Source: Claveliimonas sp034178805
GTDB taxonomy: Bacteria; Bacillota; Clostridia; Lachnospirales; Lachnospiraceae
DNA: 64,000 nt
NCBI RefSeq assembly: GCF_050314255.1
Contig: NZ_JBNPMZ010000002.1
Coordinates: 1-64,000 of the forward strand
Reading direction: 5' to 3'
Positions 16,156 through 25,729 of the stretch are shown here, piece by piece. Made by a program: the position numbers and the translations under genes. Under the pieces are notes generated by a model. It searched no databases. It was not told where the DNA came from and saw only the letters and a program-made list of their open reading frames with translations. Position 1 is the first letter of the stretch. Every line of letters starts with the position of its first letter.

Positions 16156-16848
16156 CTAATTGAAAGGCAATTCATCATCCTCGTCAAAATCAGGATTCAG
16201 GAAATATTCCCCCACGTACTCATCATACTCCTGAATTGCCTTATCAACCTCTTTTTTCTCCTTTTCCTTCCCCATTGCTTCATATAATTTTGAAGCAGCA
16301 ACAAACATGATTTCATTTTCATCGAAGCACTTTGATTTATCCATAATAAATCTGTCTACCATTGTTTCAGCCTTATCGTATTCTTTTGTGTCTATAAATG
16401 TATATACTCCTGCCGTTGCCGCCACGACATTCTCCGGTTCCTGTCGTATCCATTTTTCGCAGAATTCTACAGCCTCTTTTGTTTTTCCCAATTCACGAAG
16501 CACAGTAGCTTTTCTAAATTTAATATCTGAATCAGAATATTCCGGCCAGCTAAACACTTCAAGCAAATCATTACACATCTTTAAGAGAGTTTCATATTCT
16601 TTTCGCATATCAATTTCATCAAGACAATCTTCCAACCATCCCTGGATATCAAATGCATAATCCGTAGCATCGTCTATCATCTCTAATTCCGATACGAATC
16701 CCGGATTATTCTTTCGTTCTTCCAAAATAATCTCTTTCATCAGGTCAAATGCCTTCAGCCAGCAGCTACTGTCTTTTTCAGCTCCGATCATGTTCATATA
16801 ACATTTCTCTGTAAGTCTATCAAATTGTTCCCATTTCTTATTCTGCAT
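16156..16848 (-). CDS. TPR-repeat protein
   Basis: A 230-residue acidic protein. Residues ~105–200 form tetratricopeptide-like helix pairs (RKATVLRELGKTKEAVEFCEKW, then VAATAGVYTFIDTKEYDKAETMV, then FVAASKLYEAMGKEKEK). No signal peptide. AGGGAGATAGGG precedes the ATG. It follows the 93-residue gene by 19 bases on the same strand and is probably its operon partner. Likely a protein-interaction adaptor; the partner is unknown. Confidence 0.7.
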   Translation of the reverse strand: MQNKKWEQFDRLTEKCYMNMIGAEKDSSCWLKAFDLMKEIILEERKNNPGFVSELEMIDDATDYAFDIQGWLEDCLDEIDMRKEYETLLKMCNDLLEVFSWPEYSDSDIKFRKATVLRELGKTKEAVEFCEKWIRQEPENVVAATAGVYTFIDTKEYDKAETMVDRFIMDKSKCFDENEIMFVAASKLYEAMGKEKEKKEVDKAIQEYDEYVGEYFLNPDFDEDDELPFN

Positions 16849-16867
16849 ATCCCTATCTCCCTGTATT

Positions 16868-17149
16868 TTACAATGATTTAATCAGCGTACCGCTTTTCTT
16901 TGCACTCATATAAACGTCTTTAAACTGTTTTTCCATATTTTTCCCAATTACAATGTTATATGGCATAACCAAACCATCTGAAGTAATCACATCTCGAAAC
17001 GGAATAAAAGTTGCTTCCATAGAATCCAAACTTTTTGCATTTGCCATATCCTTAACTTTTTTATTTACTTTGCATTTTTCGTTTACGTAGTCAAGAAACG
17101 GTAACCACAGTTTATAAAATAATTGTCCATCTTTTTCTGAAAGTGTCAT
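16868..17149 (-). CDS. Short protein coupled to the AlbA_2 regulator gene, probably internally deleted
   Basis: 93 residues. The ATG overlaps the TGA of the upstream gene (ATGA) and its ribosome site GGAGGAA lies in that gene, so translation is coupled. The start (LFYKLWLPFLDYVNEKCKVN) and end (PFRDVITSDGLVMPYN...KQFKDVYMSAKK) look to me like the two ends of a longer helical family, joined by a short unrelated bridge. That would mean a middle deletion that kept the frame. Function unknown. Confidence 0.5.
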   Translation of the reverse strand: MTLSEKDGQLFYKLWLPFLDYVNEKCKVNKKVKDMANAKSLDSMEATFIPFRDVITSDGLVMPYNIVIGKNMEKQFKDVYMSAKKSGTLIKSL

Positions 17150-18301
17150 TTCTTTTGTTCCTCCAGTTCATTTTTCAGTAAATATTTTCTAGCCTTTCGT
17201 TCGCCTTCAACAATCAACAGATTTTGTTCGACCATTCCTTTCAATAAACGCTTTGTAGTAGAATCCGCTAATCCTAGCAATTCTCTTGCTTCCTTGTTAG
17301 TTATAGAACCTTTTTCTTTAATATATGTTATTATTATTTCCTGCCTTTCAGCTTTTATCGGCTTTTTATCGGCTTCTATCGGCTTTTTATCGGCTTTTTC
17401 CTCAGACCGATAAAAGCAAACAACAAATCCTGTCTTCTTTTTTTGAAATTCATATCGCACTCCAGCGCTTTCACAAGCGTCCGCAATACGTTTTAACCCC
17501 GTTCCAAAACTCTCAATATCTTTTGAATAATACAAAATTCTAGCTATTTTCGGATTCCTTCGAACCGGACGTTCCACTCGTTCAATATAATCCTGCGGTT
17601 CTAATCCTTCTGGAAATGTACCTGGGTTATATATTTCAACACGATCTTTATAAATTGCCACTTCATTACTTTCTCCGGAAGAGTAATCCTTATGACAGAA
17701 TGAATTTAACAATGCTTCACGAATTGCATCAACCGGAATCTCAGGTATTTCTGTTCTCTGTAATTCTCCGGTAAACTCAACCCGCCAATGAATATTGCTT
17801 TTAATATAGTTTTCCGCAATATCCACAAGTTTTAAGTACCTTTCCGGCATTTAACAGCTTGTCCCCTTCATTTAATTCCAATTGATTCAAAACTGTATTC
17901 TTATTCGTATAAGAAATTGCAATTCTCCCTGCATCATGTGCATGAACCATATATTTTTTTAGCAACTCTTCATCAGCCACCCTGATTCTCGCCACATTAT
18001 ACGCAAAATATGGTCTTTGATCTCCTGAAAATTTTACATGAATACAGTCTCGTCCATCTAAAACAACCTTATTGATTTCTGGATATATTCTCGGTTCAAT
18101 GAAATTTTTAATTTTCTGGCTTACTTCCCGCAAAGACTCTTCTGTTACAACTTGTCCAATTACAGTGCCATCATTCTTTACACCAAAATAGAGTTCTCCA
18201 TACTGATGTTTATTCAAAATCGCACAAATAGAATGCATTGCTTCTTTTAATTCACCTGTTGATTTTTTAAATTCTAATGTTTCCGTTTCAATTCCTAAAT
18301 T
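17146..18301 (-). pseudogene. AlbA_2 / HATPase_c_4 / HTH transcriptional regulator, broken
   Basis: Two overlapping frames carry one gene. The upstream piece (18301 to about 17850) has the AlbA_2 domain: LGIETETLEFKKSTGELKEA, GELYFGVKNDG. The downstream piece (17850–17146) has the GHKL-like region (IREALLNSFCHKDY, VEIYNPGTFPEG), then a winged helix (GSITNKEARELLGLADSTTK). The start codon is missing (a stop lies directly before NLGIE). At about 17845 the frame changes where normally 60 or more residues link the domains, so bases were also deleted. A KKPIEADKKPIKA micro-repeat precedes the winged helix. Confidence 0.8.
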
Positions 18302-18396
18302 CTATGACTATTTTCGTCTTTCTAGAACTAATTTTAACTGATTTGTAGTCATAACTCAAGCACTACAAAAGCAAAACAAGAGACTCTACGTATCTT

Positions 18397-18648
18397 TTAG
18401 GCAGAATCCGCCTCCTCACATTCCATTTCCCGGTCAACCTGACATACCATATATTTTCTTGATTGAATGTAGAAATAACTGGGAATTACCAAACAACAAG
18501 CGGCTATCAATATCACATTCATACGAATCAAAAATAAGATATAATTCAAATTTTTTAAATATCGATGAAGCAGATTATACTGCACGACCAAAGAGTGCAT
18601 TCGTTCCGGTATAGAGAGCAGAACAGCCTCTGCTGTAAACATATGCAT
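18397..18648 (-). CDS. Short membrane protein or fragment
   Basis: 83 residues with one clear hydrophobic segment (LIRMNVILIAACCLVIPSYF) and a charged acidic tail. A weak TAGGT site precedes the ATG. No family recognised. The neighbours on both sides are gene fragments, so this may be one too. Confidence 0.3.
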   Translation of the reverse strand: MHMFTAEAVLLSIPERMHSLVVQYNLLHRYLKNLNYILFLIRMNVILIAACCLVIPSYFYIQSRKYMVCQVDREMECEEADSA

Positions 18649-18654
18649 TATTAC

Positions 18655-18855
18655 CTATGTATTATTTTCTTCCAACCAATGCGAAATGTCTAACACCAAT
18701 TCATCCCCCTCTATTTTTAACATCTTATCCACCTTAACATCTGTAATAACATCTTCTTGCGTTGTTACTTCCGTAACCAAGTTTCTTAATTCAAATCCCT
18801 CATCCAAATGCACATCCAAACATCTTTTATATCGGTTTGTCCAATATGACTTCCT
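18655..18855 (-). pseudogene. C-terminal gene fragment
   Basis: A 66-codon frame with protein-like composition, ending DKMLKIEGDELVLDISHWLEE and stop, opened by a stop codon with no start or ribosome site. I cannot name the family. Just upstream another frame (YFSLKGSHIGQTDIKDVW) may be the preceding piece after a frameshift. Confidence 0.35.
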
Positions 18856-18895
18856 TTAAGACTAAAATACCTCTCATTGTATACTGTTTTGAATA

Positions 18896-18923
18896 GCAAA
18901 AAAGCACCAATTTCTTGATGCTT
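18896..18923 (-). terminator. Terminator downstream of the YitT-family gene
   Basis: On the minus strand AAGCATC pairs with GGTGCTT around AAGAAAT and is followed by TTTTTTGC. Between it and the yitT stop lies a fragment frame (FVGGEFYSEYTQEELDAAVDE, about 18925–19055), a leftover of another gene. Confidence 0.65.
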
Positions 18924-19044
18924 TAAATACAGATTATATTCCACAGATTGACGGTTTCTGGTTCTTCTGATCCTGCTTTTCTATGGCATTCATCCACTGC
19001 AGCATCAAGCTCTTCCTGAGTGTACTCCGAATAAAATTCTCCGC

Positions 19045-19953
19045 CTACAAACGTTTTTCAAAGTTTCCATCCACAGAACATCCTTCCGTAAATATCATAA
19101 ATGCATGTGGGTCAATACTATGCACAATTCTCTTAATCTGTGCAACTTCGTATTTTGAAATCATTACCAATAAGATATAAGAAGTCTGATGTGTATATGC
19201 TCCTTCTCCATCCCAGTTTGTCACACCACGCCCAGTCTGTTCCATGATTGCCTGTGAGATACCAGTCTTCTTCGTAAAGATCATTACACTTGTATTAATA
19301 TTCTGAATATGTACCTTGTCAACGATCAGTGAGTATACCGTTGCAAAAATCAATGAATAGATTACCATTTCGATATCGTAGATAAAAAAGCATACTGCAT
19401 ACACAAATACGTTGATAGCAATACTCACTTTTCCTACGCTGAAATCAGGAAATTTTTTGGTACAGCAGACACCGATAATATCCTGTCCGCCTCCTGCCAT
19501 TCTACCACGAAGGATAAAACCACCGCCAACTCCGGCAACGATACCGCCAATGATACTTGCTGTCAGATAATCTTCCACGAGCGGTACCCTTGGAATCGGA
19601 ACTATCATCAATGTAATCGTCAATACAACCACGGCAATCAATGATTTGAACGCATATTCTTTTGACATTACTTTATACGCCAGATAAAATAACGGCACAT
19701 TGATAAGGAAATAAAGAACACCCACAAAATTAAATGTTTCCGGGATTACAATGCCAAGCAGATTTTTCACTGCCCAATCTGCCAGCTGAGAGATACCCAT
19801 GAATCCGCCACTGTATAATCCCATCGGCACGATCATCATATTAAAACCTATCGAATATATTAAACATCCTGCAATCGCATACAAATATTCACTTGATTTT
19901 TCTTTCTTTTTAGCATCAGTCAAGAAATTCATCACTATCATCGTTCCTTTCAC
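19045..19953 (-). CDS. YitT-family membrane protein (DUF161/DUF2179)
   Basis: 302 residues, five to six membrane segments in the first 200 residues (GFNMMIVPMGLYSGGFMGI is a family signature) and a soluble C-terminal domain (HSIDPHAFMIFTEG) of the DUF2179 type. The open frame starts at a GTG; ATG codons at 19941 and 19932 are alternatives, with AAAGGA nearby. Members are common in Firmicutes in several copies; their substrate is not established. Only the extreme C-terminus could be affected by the adjacent fragment. Confidence 0.85.
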   Translation of the reverse strand: MKGTMIVMNFLTDAKKKEKSSEYLYAIAGCLIYSIGFNMMIVPMGLYSGGFMGISQLADWAVKNLLGIVIPETFNFVGVLYFLINVPLFYLAYKVMSKEYAFKSLIAVVVLTITLMIVPIPRVPLVEDYLTASIIGGIVAGVGGGFILRGRMAGGGQDIIGVCCTKKFPDFSVGKVSIAINVFVYAVCFFIYDIEMVIYSLIFATVYSLIVDKVHIQNINTSVMIFTKKTGISQAIMEQTGRGVTNWDGEGAYTHQTSYILLVMISKYEVAQIKRIVHSIDPHAFMIFTEGCSVDGNFEKRL

Positions 19954-20051
19954 TTCTCAACCAATTCTAGCATTTACTTTATCAATTTACAATGACATTT
20001 ATTCTTGAGAGGTGGGCTTTTCTTTGCGTTTCTTTATTGCAGCACACGCCA

Positions 20052-21190
20052 TCAAGAAATGTTACATACTTTTTTCACACATATGCAGCACATTGGCACG
20101 ATATAGAGACATGCCATGGCCCATGCCGTCTGATCCGCACAGCAGATCGCAGTATATCCGTAATGTGATACAAATCCAAGGCTTACCACACATCTGGCAA
20201 CCATTTCTGTCACTCCGGAAAAGATGGCACGCCCTGAGAATCCTAATCCCTGTACACTCATTCTGCAGATATTCAAAAGTGCAAGGCACCAGAAGAAATA
20301 CCCCATATATCGCAGGTATTTTGCAGAGGCATCCAATACTTCCACTGCCTTTTTGCTGACAAACAACAGTGAAAGATTCCTTCCAAATACAATCATAATG
20401 ATTCCGGCAATTACGCTATAGCCAACCGCAATAATGAGTGCATCCCTGATTCCGGTTCGAATTCTCTGTGTTTTGCCCGCGCCCAGATTCTGTCCACAAA
20501 AAACAGATACCGCCGATCCCACTGCGTCATATGGACACATCAGGAACTGCTTTATGCGCATGCCCGCAGTGAATCCTGATACGCAGACACTTCCCAGGCT
20601 ATTATTGGCAGACTGCATAACCATGCTTCCGATTGCTGTAATCGAAAACTGCAGGCCCATCGGAAGTCCCATGAGTAAAAGATTCTTTATCTTATTTGCT
20701 TCCAGAATACAATGACGGGCCGCAGGCTTGAGAATCGTCACTTTTTTCCACACAAATATCACACACATAATACCACTCAGTGCCTGTGCTGTTATTGTCG
20801 CAATCGCTGCCCCTGCACATCCCCAATTCAACACCAGAATGCAAAAGAAATCCAGGCCGATATTGAGTATTGTTGAAATAGCCAGAAATACAAAAGGTGT
20901 TCTGCTGTCTCCGACCGACCGTAAAATACTGGACAGAAGATTGTATAAAATCGTAAAGGGAATTCCCAGAAAAATCACCAGCTGATATCGGTATGCATCA
21001 CGATATATTTCTGCCGGAACTGAAAGAATATGTAAAATCCACGGGCACAGAAGCGCACAGGATATTGTCAGTACCACCGCCACTCCCAGCGCCAACAGCA
21101 TTGCATGGAAAATATATTCCCGATCAGAAGCGGAACCGCAAACTGAAGTATTAACCGAAATGGTTTACCCTCTGTCATGTTTTTTGTCAT
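20052..21190 (-). pseudogene. MATE-family multidrug efflux gene with an internal deletion
   Basis: The true start lies at 21190 (AAGGTGGAG before it): MTKNMTEGKPFRLILQFAVP..LLIGNIF is a classic MATE N-terminus. After about 29 codons the frame shifts into LLALGVAVVLTISC, which in MATE proteins comes about 80 residues later. From there the remaining ~345 residues are intact (NLLSSILRSVGDSRTP, GLPMGLQFSITAIGSMVMQ). Loss of helices 2–3 plus the frame change should abolish function. It lies downstream of the lacI-type gene, behind a terminator. Confidence 0.88.
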
Positions 21191-21242
21191 AAAACTCCAC
21201 CTTCTTTTACAAGTCTAATAGTTTTCCTCTCCCAACAACAAA

Positions 21243-21277
21243 ATGGGCAAAAAATTCTTCCAAATTTCTTTGCCCAT
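21243..21277 (-). terminator. Terminator after the LacI-type regulator
   Basis: ATGGGCAAA pairs with TTTGCCCAT around a 17-base loop; the minus-strand 3' side reads GCCCATTTTGTTG. It lies 40 bases after the regulator stop. Confidence 0.65.
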
Positions 21278-21316
21278 AAAGATCATATTATTCAATAATA
21301 TACATCGTTATAATAC

Positions 21317-22321
21317 CTAAAAGTCAGTCGTACACCTTTTCACAATTTCACAGGGCACACTCACATAAGTATCTATTTGCCCACCCCTCTCAAGAAGACA
21401 GATCATATGGTCAATCGTCGTCCTGCAGAGGACTTCCAGTTTACTGTCTATGGATGTCATCTCCGGTTCACATCCGATTGCAAGAATCGAATCATTATAT
21501 CCTGCAATGGATAATTCCTCCGGAACCCGGATTCCTTTGACCCGTGCATATTTCAGTGCTCCCACGGCAATTCCATCGTCTGTTGCGACAACACTGTCAA
21601 ACTCCAGGTTCTTATAGGCCAGCAGCATATCTCTCGTGTATTCAATATCATTCCTGGTCCGGAATTTCAGTTCCCCCCGTACCGGATATCCGGCTTCAGA
21701 CAATGCAGCATCATAACCGGCCATCTTCTGTCTGGCACTAAAAGAATCTGAATCATACATAAAGAGAATCTGCTTTTTCCCGCGTCCGATTAATTTTCGT
21801 GTCACGTCATAGACGGCATGATAATCATCCGCACACGCGCAATAAATATTCTCTCCCTCTACCCGTCCATTAATCATAAATACCGGTGTAGATTCAGCCG
21901 CCTCACGAATGTAGTCTGTATCGAATTCACTCTTTCCATTTCCCGCATAACTGGAGCCTACCAAAACCAGTGTGTCAATTCTCTTAGACAACATCAGCTT
22001 CACATAGTCTTCCCGTTCTTTCTGTTCATAACCGCTGCACCCCAGGATACAGTCATATCCATACTGATGCAGATTATCTTCCAGATATGCAACCGCTTTC
22101 GCCATATATTGATCAGAAATATTGGGGCATATGATTCCCACTGTCTTCATGGAATCCAGACCTAAACCTCTTGCAAATACATTCGGTGTATACTCATGTT
22201 CCCGCATAACCGCAAGGACCTTTTCCTTTGTCTTTGGACTGACTTTCGGGCTTCCATTCACAACTCTGGATACGGTTGCAATGGAAACTCCGGAAAGTCT
22301 GGCAATATCATAAATATTAAT
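21317..22321 (-). CDS. LacI-family regulator of hexuronate genes
   Basis: About 335 residues. The N-terminal helix-turn-helix is NIYDIARLSGVSIATVSRVV, with the hinge helix NVFARGL following. A periplasmic-binding-like effector domain fills the rest. Family members normally begin with Met directly before NIYDIA; here that codon is ATT (22319–22321), preceded by GAGAGGAT. The alternative is a GTG at 22360, giving 13 extra residues without a ribosome site. A sigma-A promoter overlaps the end of uxaC. Likely controls the two TGTAAG palindromes at 26.7–26.9 kb. Confidence 0.85.
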   Translation of the reverse strand: MNIYDIARLSGVSIATVSRVVNGSPKVSPKTKEKVLAVMREHEYTPNVFARGLGLDSMKTVGIICPNISDQYMAKAVAYLEDNLHQYGYDCILGCSGYEQKEREDYVKLMLSKRIDTLVLVGSSYAGNGKSEFDTDYIREAAESTPVFMINGRVEGENIYCACADDYHAVYDVTRKLIGRGKKQILFMYDSDSFSARQKMAGYDAALSEAGYPVRGELKFRTRNDIEYTRDMLLAYKNLEFDSVVATDDGIAVGALKYARVKGIRVPEELSIAGYNDSILAIGCEPEMTSIDSKLEVLCRTTIDHMICLLERGGQIDTYVSVPCEIVKRCTTDF

Positions 22322-22398
22322 GGTTCTATCCTCTCTTCCTGATTCTGAGAAAATACACACGTCGAAAAATATTTTCTCAAAATCATTCTTATGAAAAT

Positions 22399-22427
22399 AC
22401 TATAGCACCAATAATTTTACAGGTCAA
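22399..22427 (-). promoter_or_regulatory. Promoter of the lacI-type gene inside the uxaC end
   Basis: Minus strand −35 TTGACC (plus 22422–22427) in the last codons of uxaC, 17-bp spacer, −10 TATAGT (plus 22399–22404). It gives the regulator independent expression. Confidence 0.75.
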
Positions 22428-23823
22428 ATCCAAAGTATTTCACAGCATTGTTGTAGGAAATTCCACACACGATTTTCTCTAATACTTTGTAATCTTCCGG
22501 ATATTCTCCATTTTCTACCCAGCCGCCAATCAGTTCGCACATAATTCTGCGGAAATATTCGTGCCTGGTGTAGGACAGAAAGCTTCTGGAATCTGTCAGC
22601 ATACCGATGAAGTTTCCAAGAAGTCCCAGGTTCGCAAGTGATGTCATCTGCGCTGTCATTCCCTGCTTGTGGTCATTGAACCACCATGCACTTCCCTGCT
22701 GAATTTTTCCTGCCGCCTCTGTTCCCTGGAAGCATCCAATCATCGTTCCGATTGCTTCATTATCATTTGGATTCAGAGAATACAGAATTGTTTTCGGGAG
22801 CTCATCCGTTGCAATCAGTGAATTCAAAAAGTCTGCCGTCTGAGCACTCGGTGCATAGTTATTAATACAGTCATATCCTGTATCCGGTCCCAGGCGGTCA
22901 TACATCAGTTTATTGTTATCTCTCTTACATCCGTAATGGATCTGCATTACCCAGTTTTTCTCATGATACGCCTTTCCCACAAACTGCATGAAAGCCGTCT
23001 TAAACATCATTTCTTCTTCCCTGGAAATACTTTCTCCGCTCAGACCTTTACTAAAAATCTCTTCTACCTTTTCCTCAGATGCCGGTACATACATAACATA
23101 CTCCAGCGCATGGTCAGATACACTGCATCCCATAGATGCGAAGAAATCCATTCTCTTAAGAAGTGCTTCCTTAAGAGCAGCAAAGCTCTTTACTTCTATA
23201 CCACTGACTTCAGATAACGTTCTGATATAATCGGAATATTCCGGTTTTTCCACATTCATCGCCTTATCCGGTCTCCATGCAGGCAGCACCTGCACATCAA
23301 AGGAATCGTCTTCCGCAATCATTTTATGCCATTTCAGATCGTCCACCGGATCATCCGTTGTACAGATTAATTTCACATTGGATCTGCGGATAATATTTCT
23401 GACCGTCATATCATCCTGCTGAAGTTTCTCATTACAGAGATTCCACACTTCTTCCGCTGTATCCCCACAGAGATGACCCGTATATCCAAAATATCTCTGC
23501 AACTCCAGGTGGCTCCAGTGATACAGTGGATTGCCGATTGCCATCTCCAGTGTCTCTGCCCATTTCTGGAATTTTTCGCGGTCACTTGCTCCTCCTGTAA
23601 TATAATACTCATCTACTCCGTTAGAGCGCATCTGACGCCATTTATAATGATCTCCGCCAAGCCACACCTGAGTAATATTTTCAAATTTTCTGTCCTCCGC
23701 GATCTCCTGCGGATTGATATGACAGTGATAATCCAGAATCGGCATCTGCTCTGCATAATCATGATATAACTTCTTTGCTGTCTCTGTTGACAACAAAAAA
23801 TCTTTGTCCATAAAAGCCTTCAT
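22417..23823 (-). CDS. uxaC: Glucuronate/galacturonate isomerase
   Basis: 468 residues, the usual UxaC length. It converts D-galacturonate to D-tagaturonate (and D-glucuronate to D-fructuronate), the first cytosolic step of hexuronate use. The metal-binding HxH is at residues 33–35 (ILDYHCHINP). YHWSHLELQRYFG and SDSRSFLSYTRHEYFRR-type segments are conserved. GGAGAACAG precedes the ATG. Last gene of the minus-strand unit after dctM, 91 bases downstream of it. Confidence 0.95.
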   Translation of the reverse strand: MKAFMDKDFLLSTETAKKLYHDYAEQMPILDYHCHINPQEIAEDRKFENITQVWLGGDHYKWRQMRSNGVDEYYITGGASDREKFQKWAETLEMAIGNPLYHWSHLELQRYFGYTGHLCGDTAEEVWNLCNEKLQQDDMTVRNIIRRSNVKLICTTDDPVDDLKWHKMIAEDDSFDVQVLPAWRPDKAMNVEKPEYSDYIRTLSEVSGIEVKSFAALKEALLKRMDFFASMGCSVSDHALEYVMYVPASEEKVEEIFSKGLSGESISREEEMMFKTAFMQFVGKAYHEKNWVMQIHYGCKRDNNKLMYDRLGPDTGYDCINNYAPSAQTADFLNSLIATDELPKTILYSLNPNDNEAIGTMIGCFQGTEAAGKIQQGSAWWFNDHKQGMTAQMTSLANLGLLGNFIGMLTDSRSFLSYTRHEYFRRIMCELIGGWVENGEYPEDYKVLEKIVCGISYNNAVKYFGFDL

Positions 23824-23914
23824 TTTCTGTTCTCCTTTATATTAGATTTTTAATTCAAGACCCGCCACTGATACATAATTGCTGCTCACAGCCTACAGAG
23901 GCGGGAGCCATCCC

Positions 23915-25225
23915 TCAACTGATATATCCCATCATCTTCGGCAGCCATAAGCTGAGTGTCGGGATATAGGTTACAAGCATCAATACAACAAAAATTGCTG
24001 CAAAATAAATCAGTAATTGTTTGATTACCGTCTCAATCTTGACCTTTCCTACTTTAACACCAACGAACAGTGTCGTTCCAACCGGAGGTGTGATCGTTCC
24101 GATACACAGGTTAAAGATCATCATGATACCAAAATGAATGGTATTCATTCCAAGGGCAGTACATACCGGAAGGAAGATTGGCGTAAAGATCAGACAGGCC
24201 GGTGTCATATCCATGAAGGTACCAACAACCAGAAGTATGATATTGATCAGGAACAGAATCACATATTTATTGCTGCTGATTGCAAGCAGTGCATTGGATA
24301 CCAGTGTAGGAATATTTGTAAATGCCATTACCCATGACATGATACTGGACACACCAATCAGGAAAATAATGATTCCTGTCATCTCGGCACTCTCCCTTAA
24401 AATCTGAGGAATTTCTTTTATGGTAATGGACTTGTAAACAAAAAGTGACAGGCATAAGCTATAAACTACAGCTACTACAGAACCTTCTGTTGCCGTAAAT
24501 ACACCGAATACAATACCGCCGATAACAATCAAGATCAGTAATAAACATGGCAATGCCTGAAGAATGATCTTTCCGGCCTCTTTTGCCGTGAATTTTACTT
24601 TTGCACGATACCCGTTCTTTTTCGCAATAAAATATACAACCAGCATACAGGCAAGTCCCCAGAGTGCTCCCGGAATATATCCTGCCATGAAAAGCGCTGC
24701 TACCGATGTTCCTCCGCTAACAAGTGAAAATGTAATCATAACATTAGAAGGTGGAATCAGAAGTCCGGTAGGTGCAGTCGCAATATTTACAGCAGCTGAG
24801 AAATTAGGATCATAGCCTTCGTCTTTCTCGATTGGTCCGATAATAGATCCCATAGCAGAAGCGGCAGCCGTACCGGAACCGGAAATGGAGCCAAACAACA
24901 TATTTGCAAGTATATTGGTCTGTGCAAGCGCTCCCGGTGCACGACCTGTAATTAATTTTGCAAGATTAATTAATCTCACAGCGATACCACCTTTATTCAT
25001 GATATTACCTGCCAGAATAAAAAACGGAATCGCAAGCAGACTGAATACGGAAATACCGGAAAAGATTCTCTGGCATCCTGTCAGTACAGCTACATCCATA
25101 CTCATAATCGGAAGAATCGCACATACGGACGATACTCCTAAAGCAACCGCGATCGGCACACCGGCGATCAGCATAATCACCAGCATAATCAATATTATTA
25201 ATCCTGATTGTAATGCAATACCCAT
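23915..25225 (-). CDS. dctM: TRAP transporter large permease
   Basis: 436 residues with about twelve membrane segments. Conserved stretches include GVPIAVALGVSS, FSLLAIPFFILAGNIM and FGSISGSGTAAASAMG, typical of DctM. It forms the Na+-coupled channel subunit that works with DctQ and a periplasmic-type binding protein. Starts three bases after the dctQ stop. Intact, although the cognate binding-protein gene is broken. Confidence 0.93.
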   Translation of the reverse strand: MGIALQSGLIILIMLVIMLIAGVPIAVALGVSSVCAILPIMSMDVAVLTGCQRIFSGISVFSLLAIPFFILAGNIMNKGGIAVRLINLAKLITGRAPGALAQTNILANMLFGSISGSGTAAASAMGSIIGPIEKDEGYDPNFSAAVNIATAPTGLLIPPSNVMITFSLVSGGTSVAALFMAGYIPGALWGLACMLVVYFIAKKNGYRAKVKFTAKEAGKIILQALPCLLLILIVIGGIVFGVFTATEGSVVAVVYSLCLSLFVYKSITIKEIPQILRESAEMTGIIIFLIGVSSIMSWVMAFTNIPTLVSNALLAISSNKYVILFLINIILLVVGTFMDMTPACLIFTPIFLPVCTALGMNTIHFGIMMIFNLCIGTITPPVGTTLFVGVKVGKVKIETVIKQLLIYFAAIFVVLMLVTYIPTLSLWLPKMMGYIS

Positions 25226-25228
25226 TCC

Positions 25229-25729
25229 TTAGACCTCCTCTTTCGCTGAATTCACATTTTTGCTGCAAAGATCGATGATATTTAAGATTCCGTAGACTGC
25301 AATCAAAATACCACAGACCGGGACAACCGAATATACGACTCCCATCATAATTCCGAGAGATGCTGTCTTCTGTGTCATGGTAAGCTGCATAATGGTAAAA
25401 CCGCCATAAATCAATACGATGACAGCAAATGCCACAACCAGAACTTCTATTCCAATCTCCAGAATTCTTCTCTTTGAATCAGGAAGTTTATCAACAAGAA
25501 ATGTCATTCTCATGTGATCTCGTTTTCCAAATACTAATGCAGATGCGAACATTGCCATCCATGCAAATGTATAGGTTAATAATTCTTCAGATATGGTACT
25601 GGGATTATTAAATACAAAACGGGTTACAATCTGATAGGTTCCTACCACTACCATGACAGCAAAAAGGAATACGCAAATTCCTCCTACGAGTGTATCCATC
25701 CCTTTTCTCACTTTTTGTAATACTTCCAT
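25229..25729 (-). CDS. dctQ: TRAP transporter small permease
   Basis: 166 residues with four membrane segments (GGICVFLFAVMVVVGTYQIV; SEELLTYTFAWMAMFASALV; VLVVAFAVIVLIYGG; SVVPVCGILIAVYGIL). SEELLxYxFxWMxxxG is the DctQ signature region. Its ATG overlaps the stop of the upstream dctP remnant by one base (TAATG), so the three genes formed one coupled operon. Confidence 0.92.
   Translation of the reverse strand: MEVLQKVRKGMDTLVGGICVFLFAVMVVVGTYQIVTRFVFNNPSTISEELLTYTFAWMAMFASALVFGKRDHMRMTFLVDKLPDSKRRILEIGIEVLVVAFAVIVLIYGGFTIMQLTMTQKTASLGIMMGVVYSVVPVCGILIAVYGILNIIDLCSKNVNSAKEEV

Noticed and set aside
17340..17405. Tandem repeat (TCGGCTTTTTA units)
   Set aside because: Short internal coding repeat (KKPIEADKKPIKA) of the broken AlbA_2 regulator, not a CRISPR or separate element.
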